This document shows positions 17,291 through 25,936 of a stretch of DNA of 58,695 nucleotides, in pieces. The position numbers were made by a program, and so were the translations under genes. The DNA comes from a filamentous cyanobacterium ESFC-1 (GTDB lineage Bacteria > Cyanobacteriota > Cyanobacteriia > Cyanobacteriales > Spirulinaceae). How positions within the stretch are numbered: the first letter of the stretch is position 1; every line of letters begins with the position of its first letter. The notes under the pieces were generated by a model. That model was not told the origin of the DNA and did no database searches. It saw only the letters and a list, made by a program, of their open reading frames with translations. Location: assembly GCA_000380225.1 (NCBI GenBank), contig KB904821.1, forward strand, positions 1,927,523 to 1,986,217. Direction: 5' to 3'.

Positions 17291-18892
17291 ATGAAAAAAG
17301 CGACAATATTTAAAAATGCGCGATCGCGATCGGAATTATACTGGATTATCGGTCTTTTTGTCGCTGCGATCGCCCTGTGGACTGTGGCGTTAGGAAATGT
17401 ACCGTTACGGGATTGGGATGAGGGGTCTCATGCCCTTGTCGCCAGGGAATTATACCGTCAAGGCGATTGGATTTACTTAACTTTTTTCGACCAGCCCAAT
17501 TTTATGAAGCCTCCCCTGAGTTATTGGCTGGTTGCGAGTAGTTATCACCTCTTTGGGGAGGTGAATGAATGGACGACTCGCTTTCCGGTAGCGATGATTA
17601 CAGCCTGCGGCGTGCCGTTGTTGTACCTTGTGGGGCGAGAAGTGTTTTCGTCTCGTCGTCCGGCGTTACTGAGTGCTGGGGTGTATTTAACCCTGTTACC
17701 GGTGGTGCGTCACGGTCGCTTGATGATGCTTGATGGCATTATCAACACTTTTTTAATTTTACTGATTTTGTGTTTGTTGCGATCGCGAAAATCCCCGATT
17801 TTGGCTTTCGGTATGGGTATTAGTGCCGCCGCGATCGCCCTCACTAAAGGTATGTTAGCCTTGGCATTGGGAACAGTGGTATTTGTTTTTGTCTTGTGCG
17901 ATCGCCGTTGGCACATTTTCCGTAATCCTTACACCTGGCTAGGATTATTTCTGGGCTTATCTGCCGTCTTGAGTTGGTATTATGCCCAATGGTCAAAATA
18001 CGGCGATATTTTCATTCAAACCCACTTAGGGACGCAGAATTTTGACCGCTTGCATACTGCCGTAGAAGGCAATGATGGGCCGCCTTGGTACTATATCCTA
18101 GAGTTGCTGAAATATAGCTTTCCCTGGCTTTTATTCTTACCGTCTGGCTTATTTCTTGCCGTCCAATCTGCCCGGAATTTTGGGGCTAAAACCGCCGAGA
18201 GTTGGGGTAATTTAGTCTTATCAGGATTTTTGGTTTTCTTCACCACAATCTCTCTTATGGGGACGAAACTACCGTGGTATGTTATGCCCCTCTATCCCTT
18301 TTTGGCCTTAGCTGTGGGTGCGGCGCTCTATCAAATTATGCAGGATCGCCGCTTTTTTTCTGCTTTCTACGTTACCTTTTTATGCCTCTTTGCCCTCGCG
18401 GGAATTGGGGGAATCGGTTACTTCTGGGTAGTGGATAAACAACCGCTTTTAATGGGGATGAGTGGGGTGGTAAGTCTAACCTGTGGTTTGGCGGCTTGGC
18501 AACATTACCAACGATCTGAAAATTTTATCTTTTCTCTATTAGGAGGAATGTATTTAACGCTACTATTACTAATGCTATCCCCTGTATGGAATTGGGAATT
18601 AAACGAGCAATTTCCGGTGGTTGCTATCGGACAGATTATTCGCGAACATACATCCCCCGGACAAATTATTTACACCTCTTTTGCTTACAATCGTCCGAGT
18701 TTAGATTTTTATAGCGATCGCCAAGTTTATCCTGCCGATATCAACACCTTACAGCAAAAACGCGCCACGCAGCACTATTTACTCCTCGACTCTGCCACAA
18801 TCACTCAACTGCAAATTCCTCAAGAGGACATCATCGGGGTCGATCATCATTCAGGTTTTAGTTTGATAAAACCCTCCCGTCCCTCATCCTAA
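17291..18892 (+). CDS. ArnT-like glycosyltransferase (GT39/GT83 superfamily)
   Basis: This 533-aa polytopic membrane protein has about 11-12 hydrophobic segments. LRDWDEGSHALVARELYRQG carries the DE pair expected in the first periplasmic loop of PMT/ArnT enzymes (metal and lipid-sugar donor), followed by KPPLSYWL. The C-terminal ~120 residues are a soluble domain (HTSPGQIIYTSFAYNRPSL). ArnT relatives move a sugar from a polyprenyl-phosphate carrier to lipid A or a protein; the acceptor here is unknown. The gene stands alone. AGGAG at about 17271 is too far from the ATG to be a clean SD. Confidence 0.85.
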   Translation: MKKATIFKNARSRSELYWIIGLFVAAIALWTVALGNVPLRDWDEGSHALVARELYRQGDWIYLTFFDQPNFMKPPLSYWLVASSYHLFGEVNEWTTRFPVAMITACGVPLLYLVGREVFSSRRPALLSAGVYLTLLPVVRHGRLMMLDGIINTFLILLILCLLRSRKSPILAFGMGISAAAIALTKGMLALALGTVVFVFVLCDRRWHIFRNPYTWLGLFLGLSAVLSWYYAQWSKYGDIFIQTHLGTQNFDRLHTAVEGNDGPPWYYILELLKYSFPWLLFLPSGLFLAVQSARNFGAKTAESWGNLVLSGFLVFFTTISLMGTKLPWYVMPLYPFLALAVGAALYQIMQDRRFFSAFYVTFLCLFALAGIGGIGYFWVVDKQPLLMGMSGVVSLTCGLAAWQHYQRSENFIFSLLGGMYLTLLLLMLSPVWNWELNEQFPVVAIGQIIREHTSPGQIIYTSFAYNRPSLDFYSDRQVYPADINTLQQKRATQHYLLLDSATITQLQIPQEDIIGVDHHSGFSLIKPSRPSS

Positions 18893-19377
18893 AAATAGAT
18901 ATTCAATTACCCTTAACCTGCTACTCAGGCTAGATATTGCGTTGATCTCAAAGGTCAATTTATACCTACATTTCTAGTCACAATATTGGGTTGTAGAATC
19001 AAGGTAGAGCCTTATTTGAATGTCTCTTAGTATTTCCTCAGAAAGAGCTTTGAGTCGTTTTTATAGTCATTTCAACTGATTTCTGTACAGTAATCTTCCC
19101 AAACAGGCATTCTCTGGTTCATTACCCCTACCCCAAATCCCTCTCCCACGGGGGCTATTGGTTTTTATTGGGCATAACGCTAAAGACTATATTGATTGAA
19201 AAACCGATCTTGAGTCTCATAACTTTATAAAATTTTATTAACAGAATCAAACCTTAGATAGACTAATCTGCTTGCGGTTTAGCTTAGACTGGTATTACCT
19301 GATAATAGTATCTCAACTAATCTAAATTTTAGAGATAGTCTTAAACAAAAAATAAATTAAAAATAAGGATAAATATA
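18893..19377. other. 485-bp gap upstream of the DUF2993 gene
   Basis: AT-rich DNA with a degenerate reverse copy of the CCCCTCTCCC...GGGAGAGGGG repeat around 19127-19155 (intact copies at 22681 and 29068). An A-rich leader with AAGGA about 11 bases before ATG 19378 can serve as SD. No gene is seen. Confidence 0.5.
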
Positions 19378-20118
19378 ATGATTTTTGGTATAGATAATTT
19401 AGGAGAAGGAGCAATCAGTAAAGTCGCTGAAGTTGCCCTTTCATCCCAAGTCAATGATAGCGAAAAGCTCAAAGTTGATGTTTCAACAAATTCTGATTCT
19501 CTGGCTGAAGGTACGCTAGATGCCATGATTATTCATGGCGAAGGATTAACAATTCAAAAAGACCTCCGCATGGCGGAAATGAAAGTAAGTTTGGGTAAAA
19601 TTTCAGTTAATCCCTTAAAAGCCGTTACAGGTAACCTAGAACTCTCTGAACCCACTCAAGGAAAAGCGCATATTGTCGTTACAGAATCCGATTTAAATCG
19701 AGCTTTTAATTCCGATTATCTCGAAGCCCAAATGGGAGATATTCAAGTAGAAACGAAAGATAAAAAGGCTGTCGTTGAAATTGAAAACATGACTTGTCAT
19801 CTCCTCTCCGATGGCAAAGTCAACGTTCAAGCCCAAGCTAAAATACTACCCTCTGGTGAAAGCCAAGATATTGAATTTACTTCTGTTCCTCGCATTCGCG
19901 ATGATTCTCGCGGGGTGATCTTAGAAAATATCCAATATCAAAATAACCGCGAAGTTTCCCCGGAATTAACAGAGGCTTTGCTCGAAAAAGCCATGCAAAT
20001 TCTAGACTTGAGTACCTTTGAAATGCCGGGAATTTCTTTAGTTTTAGAAAACTTACAAGTGCGCCAAAAAGAACTAATCTTAGACGGCCTTGCCAATGTG
20101 ACTCAACTTCCGTCGTAA
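19378..20118 (+). CDS. DUF2993 (LmeA-type) protein
   Basis: This 246-aa protein has the DUF2993 pattern: alternating hydrophobic beta strands, the central VNPLKAVTGNLELSEPTQGKAHIVVTESDLNRAFNSDYL block (here read in parts), and a C-terminal GISLVLENLQVRQKELILDG. Members such as mycobacterial LmeA bind phospholipids. Cyanobacteria carry several paralogs. There is no signal peptide or membrane helix, so a cytosolic or peripheral membrane location is likely. It stands alone and is followed by a hairpin terminator at 20141. Confidence 0.8.
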   Translation: MIFGIDNLGEGAISKVAEVALSSQVNDSEKLKVDVSTNSDSLAEGTLDAMIIHGEGLTIQKDLRMAEMKVSLGKISVNPLKAVTGNLELSEPTQGKAHIVVTESDLNRAFNSDYLEAQMGDIQVETKDKKAVVEIENMTCHLLSDGKVNVQAQAKILPSGESQDIEFTSVPRIRDDSRGVILENIQYQNNREVSPELTEALLEKAMQILDLSTFEMPGISLVLENLQVRQKELILDGLANVTQLPS

Positions 20119-20140
20119 TCTATCCCCTCTCCCACCCTTG

Positions 20141-20169
20141 CCCTGGTTTTGTCACAAAACCGGGGTTTT
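20141..20169 (+). terminator. Intrinsic terminator after the DUF2993 gene
   Basis: CCCTGGTTTTG (20141-20151) pairs with CAAAACCGGGG (20155-20165) over a TCA loop with one mismatch, followed by TTTT. Confidence 0.75.
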
Positions 20170-20333
20170 GACTGATGAGTTTTTCTGCCAGGGGAAAACT
20201 CCTGGGGGAAGTCTCGATAATATTTTAATATGGTGTAAAGGCATCAAGCGAGGAAGTTAGTCAACACTCGCATGATTGCTGCTTGGCGTTATGGAGGGAA
20301 TGTGCAGTTTTCCTGCACACCAGCATAGTGGGT

Positions 20334-20714
20334 ATGGCTAGACGAAAGAAAAAATTTCCCTGCGGTCATCGGGGATATGGTCAAATTTGCCACCGATGCG
20401 CCCAACAAGACGAAGCCCGGGCCCGCAAGCAACGAGAAAAGCAATCCTGGAAAGAAACCTTTGAGCGCGATCCTATCGATTTGACCAATTTACCTAAAAA
20501 TGTGGTCATCAAAGCGCGTAAAATTATTGTTGGGATTCAAAAACAAAGAGATTACCGGGAATTTCGCGGTAAACGCCTACGTCATGACCGTTTTGTTATT
20601 AGTATTCCCGTTACACGCAATTATCGTCTGATTTGTCGCGATTGCGGTAGTATTCTTGTCCCTGAAGCTGTGATTTCCCACGAAGATTACAATGTCTGTA
20701 AGCCGGGGGGGTAG
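20334..20714 (+). CDS. Small zinc-ribbon protein with RelE-like middle region
   Basis: This 126-aa basic protein starts at the ATG of MARRKKKFPCGHRG; an in-frame ATG 17 codons earlier lies in a palindromic GTGCAG...CTGCAC leader and seems less likely. PCGHRGYGQICHRC forms a Cys2-His/Cys zinc knuckle of the type seen in the cyanobacterial DUF7682 group. Residues about 55-115 (IKARKIIVGIQKQRDYRE, LRHDRFVISIP, TRNYRLICRDCG, VISHEDYN) resemble the strand order of RelE/ParE-fold proteins. That is pattern matching only. No antitoxin-like neighbour is present, so a toxin role is not claimed. A nucleic-acid-binding role is plausible. Confidence 0.65.
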   Translation: MARRKKKFPCGHRGYGQICHRCAQQDEARARKQREKQSWKETFERDPIDLTNLPKNVVIKARKIIVGIQKQRDYREFRGKRLRHDRFVISIPVTRNYRLICRDCGSILVPEAVISHEDYNVCKPGG

Positions 20715-21200
20715 GTTTTCAGTTAACAGCGCCTAAGTGGAACGTTTTTCCGATGATTGACTGGTACGCGTGTTGTTTGTTGTTTGTTGTTTGTTGTTTG
20801 TTTCCCAGATGTTGCGGGACGTGTTGTTCCCCAGAAAGAGGGTCAGAAACTTAGGCTTTTGGGGGTCACTTCTAAAATGGCTAAAAGCCCTATTACGCTT
20901 TGGTTTTAGCGTCAAAAAGTTAATTTAAGTTTCTGGAGAGTCATCAGTCAACAGTCATCAGTTTTTTGGGCAGTAGGCTTTTTCAGTTATCAGTTATCAG
21001 TCGTCAGTCATCAGTTTTTTGGGCAGTGGGTTGGGTTGAGGTAACGAAACCTAATAACCAATAACTAATAACTAATAACAAAGGACAAACTGCATAAACC
21101 AATCCACTTCAGAGGTATAAGCAAGATAGAAAGACCGGGTCGCCTCTCGATTCAGTTTGTGGGCGGTTTGGGAAGATTCTATTATCGTCACAGGTGAATT
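20715..21200. repeat. Repeat-rich gap: TTTGTTG heptamers and MITE-like copy 2
   Basis: TTTGTTG heptamers lie at about 20770-20801. The second CAGAAACTT/AAGTTTCTG element occupies 20844-20935. CAGTTATCAGT-type motifs (about 20940-21015) and CTAATAA heptamers (about 21050-21080) follow. The leader of the DUF1822 gene begins after about 21100. No gene is seen. Confidence 0.8.
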
Positions 21201-22361
21201 ATGACGTTGCTATACACAGAAAACACCGAAATTTTACTGGAATTATCTAGCAATTTGCTCGATCCAGGGCAATATTCAGGATTATCTGAAAGTCATCGCT
21301 GGCGATCGCGACTCAATCGTAGCTGTTTAGAAGCCGTGTTAGATTGGCTACACGGGGAAGGAATGTCTCAAGCCCAAGCTGTTTTTTCGGAAAAGGAAAG
21401 GTTGGCGTTATGGGAATTGTTCGATGGTAGCGCGATCGCGATCGCGAATACTCGCATTATTATCATTCCTTCCGAAGCCATGGATAACGAGGAATTGCGG
21501 GTTCCCCAAGAATGGCTCGATCTGGCGGACTGGACCGGGGATTATTATCTTGCGGCCCAAGTCAACCCGGATGAACAATGGGTGCGATTGTGGGCTTGGA
21601 CGACCCATAATCAACTCAAAACCCAGGGAAATTACGATCCTCGCGATCGCACCTACAGTCTCGGTTTAGAAGCCTTATACAGCGATATGAGTGGGTTCTG
21701 GGTGGCGCAGGAGTTGGGCTGTACCGATACTAAAGCTCAAGTGGCGGCCCTGCCCGATCTCGAAGCCATCCACGCCGAAAACTTAATCGAGCGTTTGGGC
21801 AACCCTGAAGTCGTGTTTCCCCGTCGCGAAGTGCCGTTTAGTTTGTGGGGGGCATTGTTGCAAAACGAGCAATGGCGCGATCGCTTGTTGCGAAAGAGAT
21901 TAGGGCAATCTGAGCCTTCTCAGCCAATAATCAGTTTACGGGATTGGTGGGAAAATAGCGCGATCGCGGGGTGGCAAAGACTTGAAAATAGCGCTTTTGC
22001 AACTCCGGCAATGGCAAGGCGCGATCGCGCTGTTTCCGGTACAATGATTCGACGACTCAAAGTGATGACCATAGCAACCACACCGCCGCAAGCTGTCGCT
22101 TTGCTCATGAGTGTGGGGGCGACTGAAGACGAACGATTGGGGGTTTCGATTCGCTTGCATCCCCAACCCGGACACGATCTGATTCCCCCTAACATTACCC
22201 TCGAATTATTATCCCTGTCCGGAGAACCCTTTAAAACGGTCACTGCCCGCGATCGAGATAATGTGATTCAAATTCCTCGGTTTAAGTGTCCTCCTGGCTT
22301 TAATTTTGCCGTTCGTGTGAAGTTAGACGGGGTAGAGGAGGTGGAGTATTTTCGGGCTTAG
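21201..22361 (+). CDS. DUF1822 family protein
   Basis: This 386-aa protein belongs to a cyanobacteria-restricted family. The IIPSEAMDNEELRVPQEWLDLADWTGDYYLAAQVNPDEQWVRLWAW region (quoted in shortened form: VPQEWLDLADW, DYYLAAQVN) is the family core. The N-terminal part and the C-terminal beta-rich region (LGVSIRLHPQPGHDLIPPNI) are typical. In related genomes such proteins often accompany a sigma factor or CHAT-type protein, but here it stands alone. Cytosolic; function unknown. The TAG stop continues directly as TTGTTGG heptamers. Confidence 0.8.
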   Translation: MTLLYTENTEILLELSSNLLDPGQYSGLSESHRWRSRLNRSCLEAVLDWLHGEGMSQAQAVFSEKERLALWELFDGSAIAIANTRIIIIPSEAMDNEELRVPQEWLDLADWTGDYYLAAQVNPDEQWVRLWAWTTHNQLKTQGNYDPRDRTYSLGLEALYSDMSGFWVAQELGCTDTKAQVAALPDLEAIHAENLIERLGNPEVVFPRREVPFSLWGALLQNEQWRDRLLRKRLGQSEPSQPIISLRDWWENSAIAGWQRLENSAFATPAMARRDRAVSGTMIRRLKVMTIATTPPQAVALLMSVGATEDERLGVSIRLHPQPGHDLIPPNITLELLSLSGEPFKTVTARDRDNVIQIPRFKCPPGFNFAVRVKLDGVEEVEYFRA

Positions 22362-22426
22362 TTGTTGGTTGTTGGTTCGTAGTAAGGGCTTTAGCCCTTG
22401 TATTGGTTATTGGTTGTTGGTCAACC

Positions 22427-22624
22427 GTGACAAGTTAAGCACGAAATCTTCATGTCAAGAGGTCAGAAAACCTCTGTGTCGGGGAACAGGTCTCCTCGCC
22501 CAATCTCAACTTAGGGAAACGACGATGGGATGTTATTATCGCGTCGCTAAAACGCGTGTCTTGGACGGGGAAACCCCGCCCCTACCCGGAATTTGACAAT
22601 AGGCACAAAACCTTAACTTGTCAC
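22427..22624. mobile_element. MITE-like element with GTGACAAGTTAA terminal inverted repeats
   Basis: GTGACAAGTTAA (22427-22438) and TTAACTTGTCAC (22613-22624) are perfect 12-bp inverted ends of a 198-bp element without coding capacity. It contains GC hairpin copy 3 (22561-22585). A related 132-bp copy is at 52549-52680, a one-ended copy at about 32159-32222, and a solo end at 25581-25592. No transposase of the family is present. The rest of the gap (22625-22870) holds CCCCTCTCCC...GGGAGAGGGG (22681-22703), TTATTGG heptamers (about 22763-22790) and GC hairpin copy 4 (22787-22811). Confidence 0.75.
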
Positions 22625-22870
22625 TAATATAGCAACCGCCAAATCGGTCAGGACAATATTATCCATTCTTAGAAAATAAGCCCCTCTCCCGTGGGAGAGG
22701 GGTTGGGGTGAGGGCGATCCTTGCGAGTCAAAACGTCCTAACTGTTTTGCTTGCTGCTATAATTATTGGTTATTGGTTATTGGTTGTTGGACGGGGAAAC
22801 CCCGCCCCTACAAGGCTACTGCCCACAGCAAAGCTGCCCCTTAGAGACTGATAACTGAAAAAGCTGCCCA

Positions 22871-24049
22871 CTACCTAAACATATCCACTTCAGCCAAAAT
22901 TGCTTGAGCGGCGCGATCGCAAGCTCCAGATTCTCCCAAACCTTGGCGCATTTTCTCGTAATCGGCGGTTAATTTCTCGCGGCGGTGGGGATTCAGGAGA
23001 AATTCGAGGGATTCGGCCACAATCCGTTCCGGGGTGGCTTCATCTTGCAGTAATTCTGGCACGATGCCCTGCATCATTACCAAATTTGGCGGCGACATAA
23101 AGGGAATATTAAACTGAAGCCGTTTGGCTAACCAAGCGGTTAAGCCACTGACGCGATACACGACCACCTGCGGTACATTGAGCAAGGCGAGTTCGAGGTT
23201 GACGGTTCCAGACTTGGCAATGGCTAAATCGGTTGCTGCTAGGAGTTCTAAGCTATTGCCGGTGAAGATTTGGGCATTAAGCTGGTAGCGGCGACAAATC
23301 GCTTCAATTTGGGGGCGATAACGCTCTAGGGAGAGGGGAATCCAAAAGCGAGCGTGGGGGAGTTTGGCTTGCAAGGTTTGAGCAGCTTGGGCGATAATTG
23401 GCAAGATGTAGGTGATTTCTTGGGGACGAGAAGCGGGAATGAGGGCGATCGCGAGTTCGGAGTCATCAATCCCCAAAGCTTGACGGGCTGTTTCTCGTTG
23501 CGGGGGATTGACTAAACGATCGGCGATAGGATGACCCACCCAAGTCACCGGAAAATCGTGTTTTTCAAAAAAGCGAGCTTCTTCGGGGAAAATCGCCAAT
23601 AAACGGCTGATGGTGGCGGTCATACGCTCGGTGTGACCGAAGACAGAGGACAGTTTCCAATCTTGCCAAACCCAATCTTGAGGGGCGATGTAGTAGATAA
23701 TGGGTAAATCGGGATACTGACGACGCAATTCTTGACCTAAAGTGAGGTTAAACCCAGGATAATCGATAGCGACAAAGATATCTGGGGGATTTTCAGCCAG
23801 ATACTTCTTGATGCGTCGCTGGAGGCGCAATGTCGGGAAGATAAACGGGACGGCTTCTAAAAAACCAATGGAACTTAGGGCAGTGGTATTGCCCAGGATT
23901 GTTGCGCCAGTGGCCGCCATGCGATCGCCCCCAACGCCCACGACTTCTAGGGTTTGGTTGTGGCTTTGGGCTTGGCGCTGTAGGGCTTGAATTAACATAG
24001 CCCCCTGCAAATCCCCAGATACTTCCCCGGTACAAATAAAAATACGCAT
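22871..24049 (-). CDS. lpxB: Lipid-A-disaccharide synthase
   Basis: This 392-aa GT19 glycosyltransferase joins UDP-2,3-diacylglucosamine and lipid X to make the lipid A disaccharide at the inner membrane. Diagnostic stretches are IFICTGEVSGDLQGAML, VGVGGDRMAATG, FVAIDYPGFNLTL, YYIAPQDWVWQDWK and LAIAKSGTVNLELALLNVP. Length is normal. It lies 19 bp after lpxA in the fabZ-lpxA-lpxB order. In cyanobacteria this pathway yields a reduced lipid A. Confidence 0.95.
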   Translation of the reverse strand: MRIFICTGEVSGDLQGAMLIQALQRQAQSHNQTLEVVGVGGDRMAATGATILGNTTALSSIGFLEAVPFIFPTLRLQRRIKKYLAENPPDIFVAIDYPGFNLTLGQELRRQYPDLPIIYYIAPQDWVWQDWKLSSVFGHTERMTATISRLLAIFPEEARFFEKHDFPVTWVGHPIADRLVNPPQRETARQALGIDDSELAIALIPASRPQEITYILPIIAQAAQTLQAKLPHARFWIPLSLERYRPQIEAICRRYQLNAQIFTGNSLELLAATDLAIAKSGTVNLELALLNVPQVVVYRVSGLTAWLAKRLQFNIPFMSPPNLVMMQGIVPELLQDEATPERIVAESLEFLLNPHRREKLTADYEKMRQGLGESGACDRAAQAILAEVDMFR

Positions 24050-24068
24050 AATAGTTGAGTCGCGAAGG

Positions 24069-24872
24069 TCAATCAGCCCGTTGCATTGCCGGAATGGGTC
24101 CGCGACGATTGGGGCCGGTAGAGGCTTGTAAAAAGTGATATAAATGTTGGAGATCGTCGCGATCGCTCAGTAGCCCTAATTGCTCCACTGCTTCAGTTAA
24201 GCGCAGATCGGAGCGATATAACAAGCGAAAGGCCTTTTTAAACAAATTAATGTCTTCCGGGGCTAATCCGGCGCGTTTCAAGCCAATCAGGTTGAGCGAT
24301 CGCACCTTTGCCGGATTACCTTCAATCAGCATAAACGGCGGCACATCCCGGTCAATGCGACTCATTCCCCCCACCATGGCCCGGCGACCAATTCGCACAA
24401 ATTGATGTACCCCCAAAACGCCGCCAATCACCGCATTCGACTCAATTTCCACATGACCCGCTAAAGCGACATTATTGGCAATGACCACTTCATTTTCGAT
24501 AATGCAGTTGTGGGCCACATGAACATACGCCATCAAGAGATTGCGATCGCCAATAATTGTAAACTCTCCCTCATCGGTTGCCCGATTAATTGTCACATAC
24601 TCGCGAATGCGGTTATAATCCCCGATTTTAAGGTGGCTAACTGCCCCTTTATACTTCAAATCCTGGGTTTCTAAGCCAATCGCCGCCCCCGGAAAGATTT
24701 TATTACCAATGCCGATTTCCGTCGGCCCCTCAATCACAACATGAGGCCCAATCGTCGTTTGCGGGCCAACCTTAACATTTTCGCCGATTACCGCATAGGG
24801 GCCGACCTGCACCGTCGGGTGCAACTCTGCCTCTGGATGAATAACTGCCGTAGGATGAATTAGTGTTTTCAA
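24069..24872 (-). CDS. lpxA: Acyl-ACP-UDP-N-acetylglucosamine O-acyltransferase
   Basis: This 267-aa left-handed beta-helix acyltransferase catalyses the first step of lipid A synthesis. Hexapeptide repeats start at IHPTAVIHPEAELHPTVQVG and run to about residue 185. VAHNCIIENEVVIANNVAL holds the catalytic His, and HQFVRIGRRAMVGGMSRI and the helical C-terminal domain are typical. It is followed by lpxB after 19 bp and preceded by fabZ with a 113-bp gap. Confidence 0.95.
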   Translation of the reverse strand: MKTLIHPTAVIHPEAELHPTVQVGPYAVIGENVKVGPQTTIGPHVVIEGPTEIGIGNKIFPGAAIGLETQDLKYKGAVSHLKIGDYNRIREYVTINRATDEGEFTIIGDRNLLMAYVHVAHNCIIENEVVIANNVALAGHVEIESNAVIGGVLGVHQFVRIGRRAMVGGMSRIDRDVPPFMLIEGNPAKVRSLNLIGLKRAGLAPEDINLFKKAFRLLYRSDLRLTEAVEQLGLLSDRDDLQHLYHFLQASTGPNRRGPIPAMQRAD

Positions 24873-24985
24873 GTCTCGTCTGGTGTCGGAGCGTCTTCAA
24901 AGCTTGCAGCAAACCTGGATTCCCCCGCCGATTGACCCTAAAAGCAATCTGGCGTATGGCTGAATCCCTACGTCGAGTCTCGGCC

Positions 24986-25486
24986 TCAATCTAACAAAGA
25001 AAACATCAAATCGCCTTCTGTCACCAAAGCCCCATTAACCTCAGCCCGTCCGTGCATCTTACCCAAACGACGACCCCGTAAGCGCAAGAGTTCCACCGTC
25101 AGAATCAGTTGATCCCCCGGAACCACCGGACGACGAAACCGGACTTTATCAATCCCCGCAAACACAAACAAACCATTATCCATCCCCGGCATTTGCGTCA
25201 TCACAATCCCACCCACTTGGGCCATCGCTTCGATAATCAACACCCCCGGCATAATCGGCTGTCCGGGGAAATGTCCTTGGAAATGGGGTTCGTTGACGCT
25301 GACATTTTTGAGACCCACGGCTTTCTTTTCCGGGACATATTCAATAATGCGGTCTACCAACGCGAAGGGATAGCGATGGGGCATTAATTTCTGGATGTCT
25401 TCAATGGCAAAAACCGTGTTAGTGGTCGAGGGAGTCGGGGTGTTTTCTGATGTCACTGAAGCTTGAGCGTCTGCGATCGTGGACAT
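24986..25486 (-). CDS. fabZ: 3-hydroxyacyl-ACP dehydratase FabZ
   Basis: This 166-aa hot-dog-fold enzyme dehydrates beta-hydroxyacyl-ACP in fatty acid synthesis. [14 protein letters not shown] carries the catalytic His, [20 protein letters not shown] the catalytic Glu, and [14 protein letters not shown] is also typical. The first ~28 residues (Ser/Thr-rich) are an extension before the domain. It begins the fabZ-lpxA-lpxB unit. lpxC, which usually precedes it in cyanobacteria, is absent from the upstream DNA. Confidence 0.95.
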   Translation of the reverse strand: MSTIADAQASVTSENTPTPSTTNTVFAIEDIQKLMPHRYPFALVDRIIEYVPEKKAVGLKNVSVNEPHFQGHFPGQPIMPGVLIIEAMAQVGGIVMTQMPGMDNGLFVFAGIDKVRFRRPVVPGDQLILTVELLRLRGRRLGKMHGRAEVNGALVTEGDLMFSLLD

Positions 25487-25936
25487 GGTAGGCTATGGAT
25501 TGGCATTGATCGTTACAAATTGTAAGATTACAGCTTGAGGGAACGACTGACAAGTATTTGTCATTTGTCCTGGGTTCTTGGTGACAAGTTAAACCGAAAG
25601 TGACAAGACATCATGGAGTGCCGCGACACAGCTAAAATGAGGCTATAGGTAGGGTGCTGTTAGCGTAGCGTAACGCACCGAAGTGTAGGCATTTTAGTTA
25701 GTAGTCCAGTAGGGTGGGTTAGGCGGCTAAAACCGTCGCTATGACTGTAATAATCGCAATCCGCCGTAACCCACCGTTTAAGGTGAAACATTCCACTAGA
25801 CAATGTTAGTTTCCCCAATCTTAATCCAAAGCTGGGTTTGCAAAACAAAAGGTTAACCTCTGCCAAATTTGACCCACTGCATAACCTCCCTCGCCAGAGA
25901 AATATACTAAAGCATCGTCGTTAGTATCCCTGACTC
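25487..25936. repeat. 450-bp divergent gap with three repeat remnants
   Basis: A solo GTGACAAGTTAA end lies at 25581-25592. A GGTGCTGTTAGCG...AACGCACC hairpin is at about 25653-25679. A reverse copy of the GGTGGGTTACGGCGGAT family is at about 25711-25786. The divergent fabZ and TPR-CHAT promoters must lie at the ends. No gene is seen. Confidence 0.7.

Noticed and set aside
22369-22596. 75-residue frame
   Set aside because: It lies within a heptamer run and the GTGACAAGTTAA element; no coding character.
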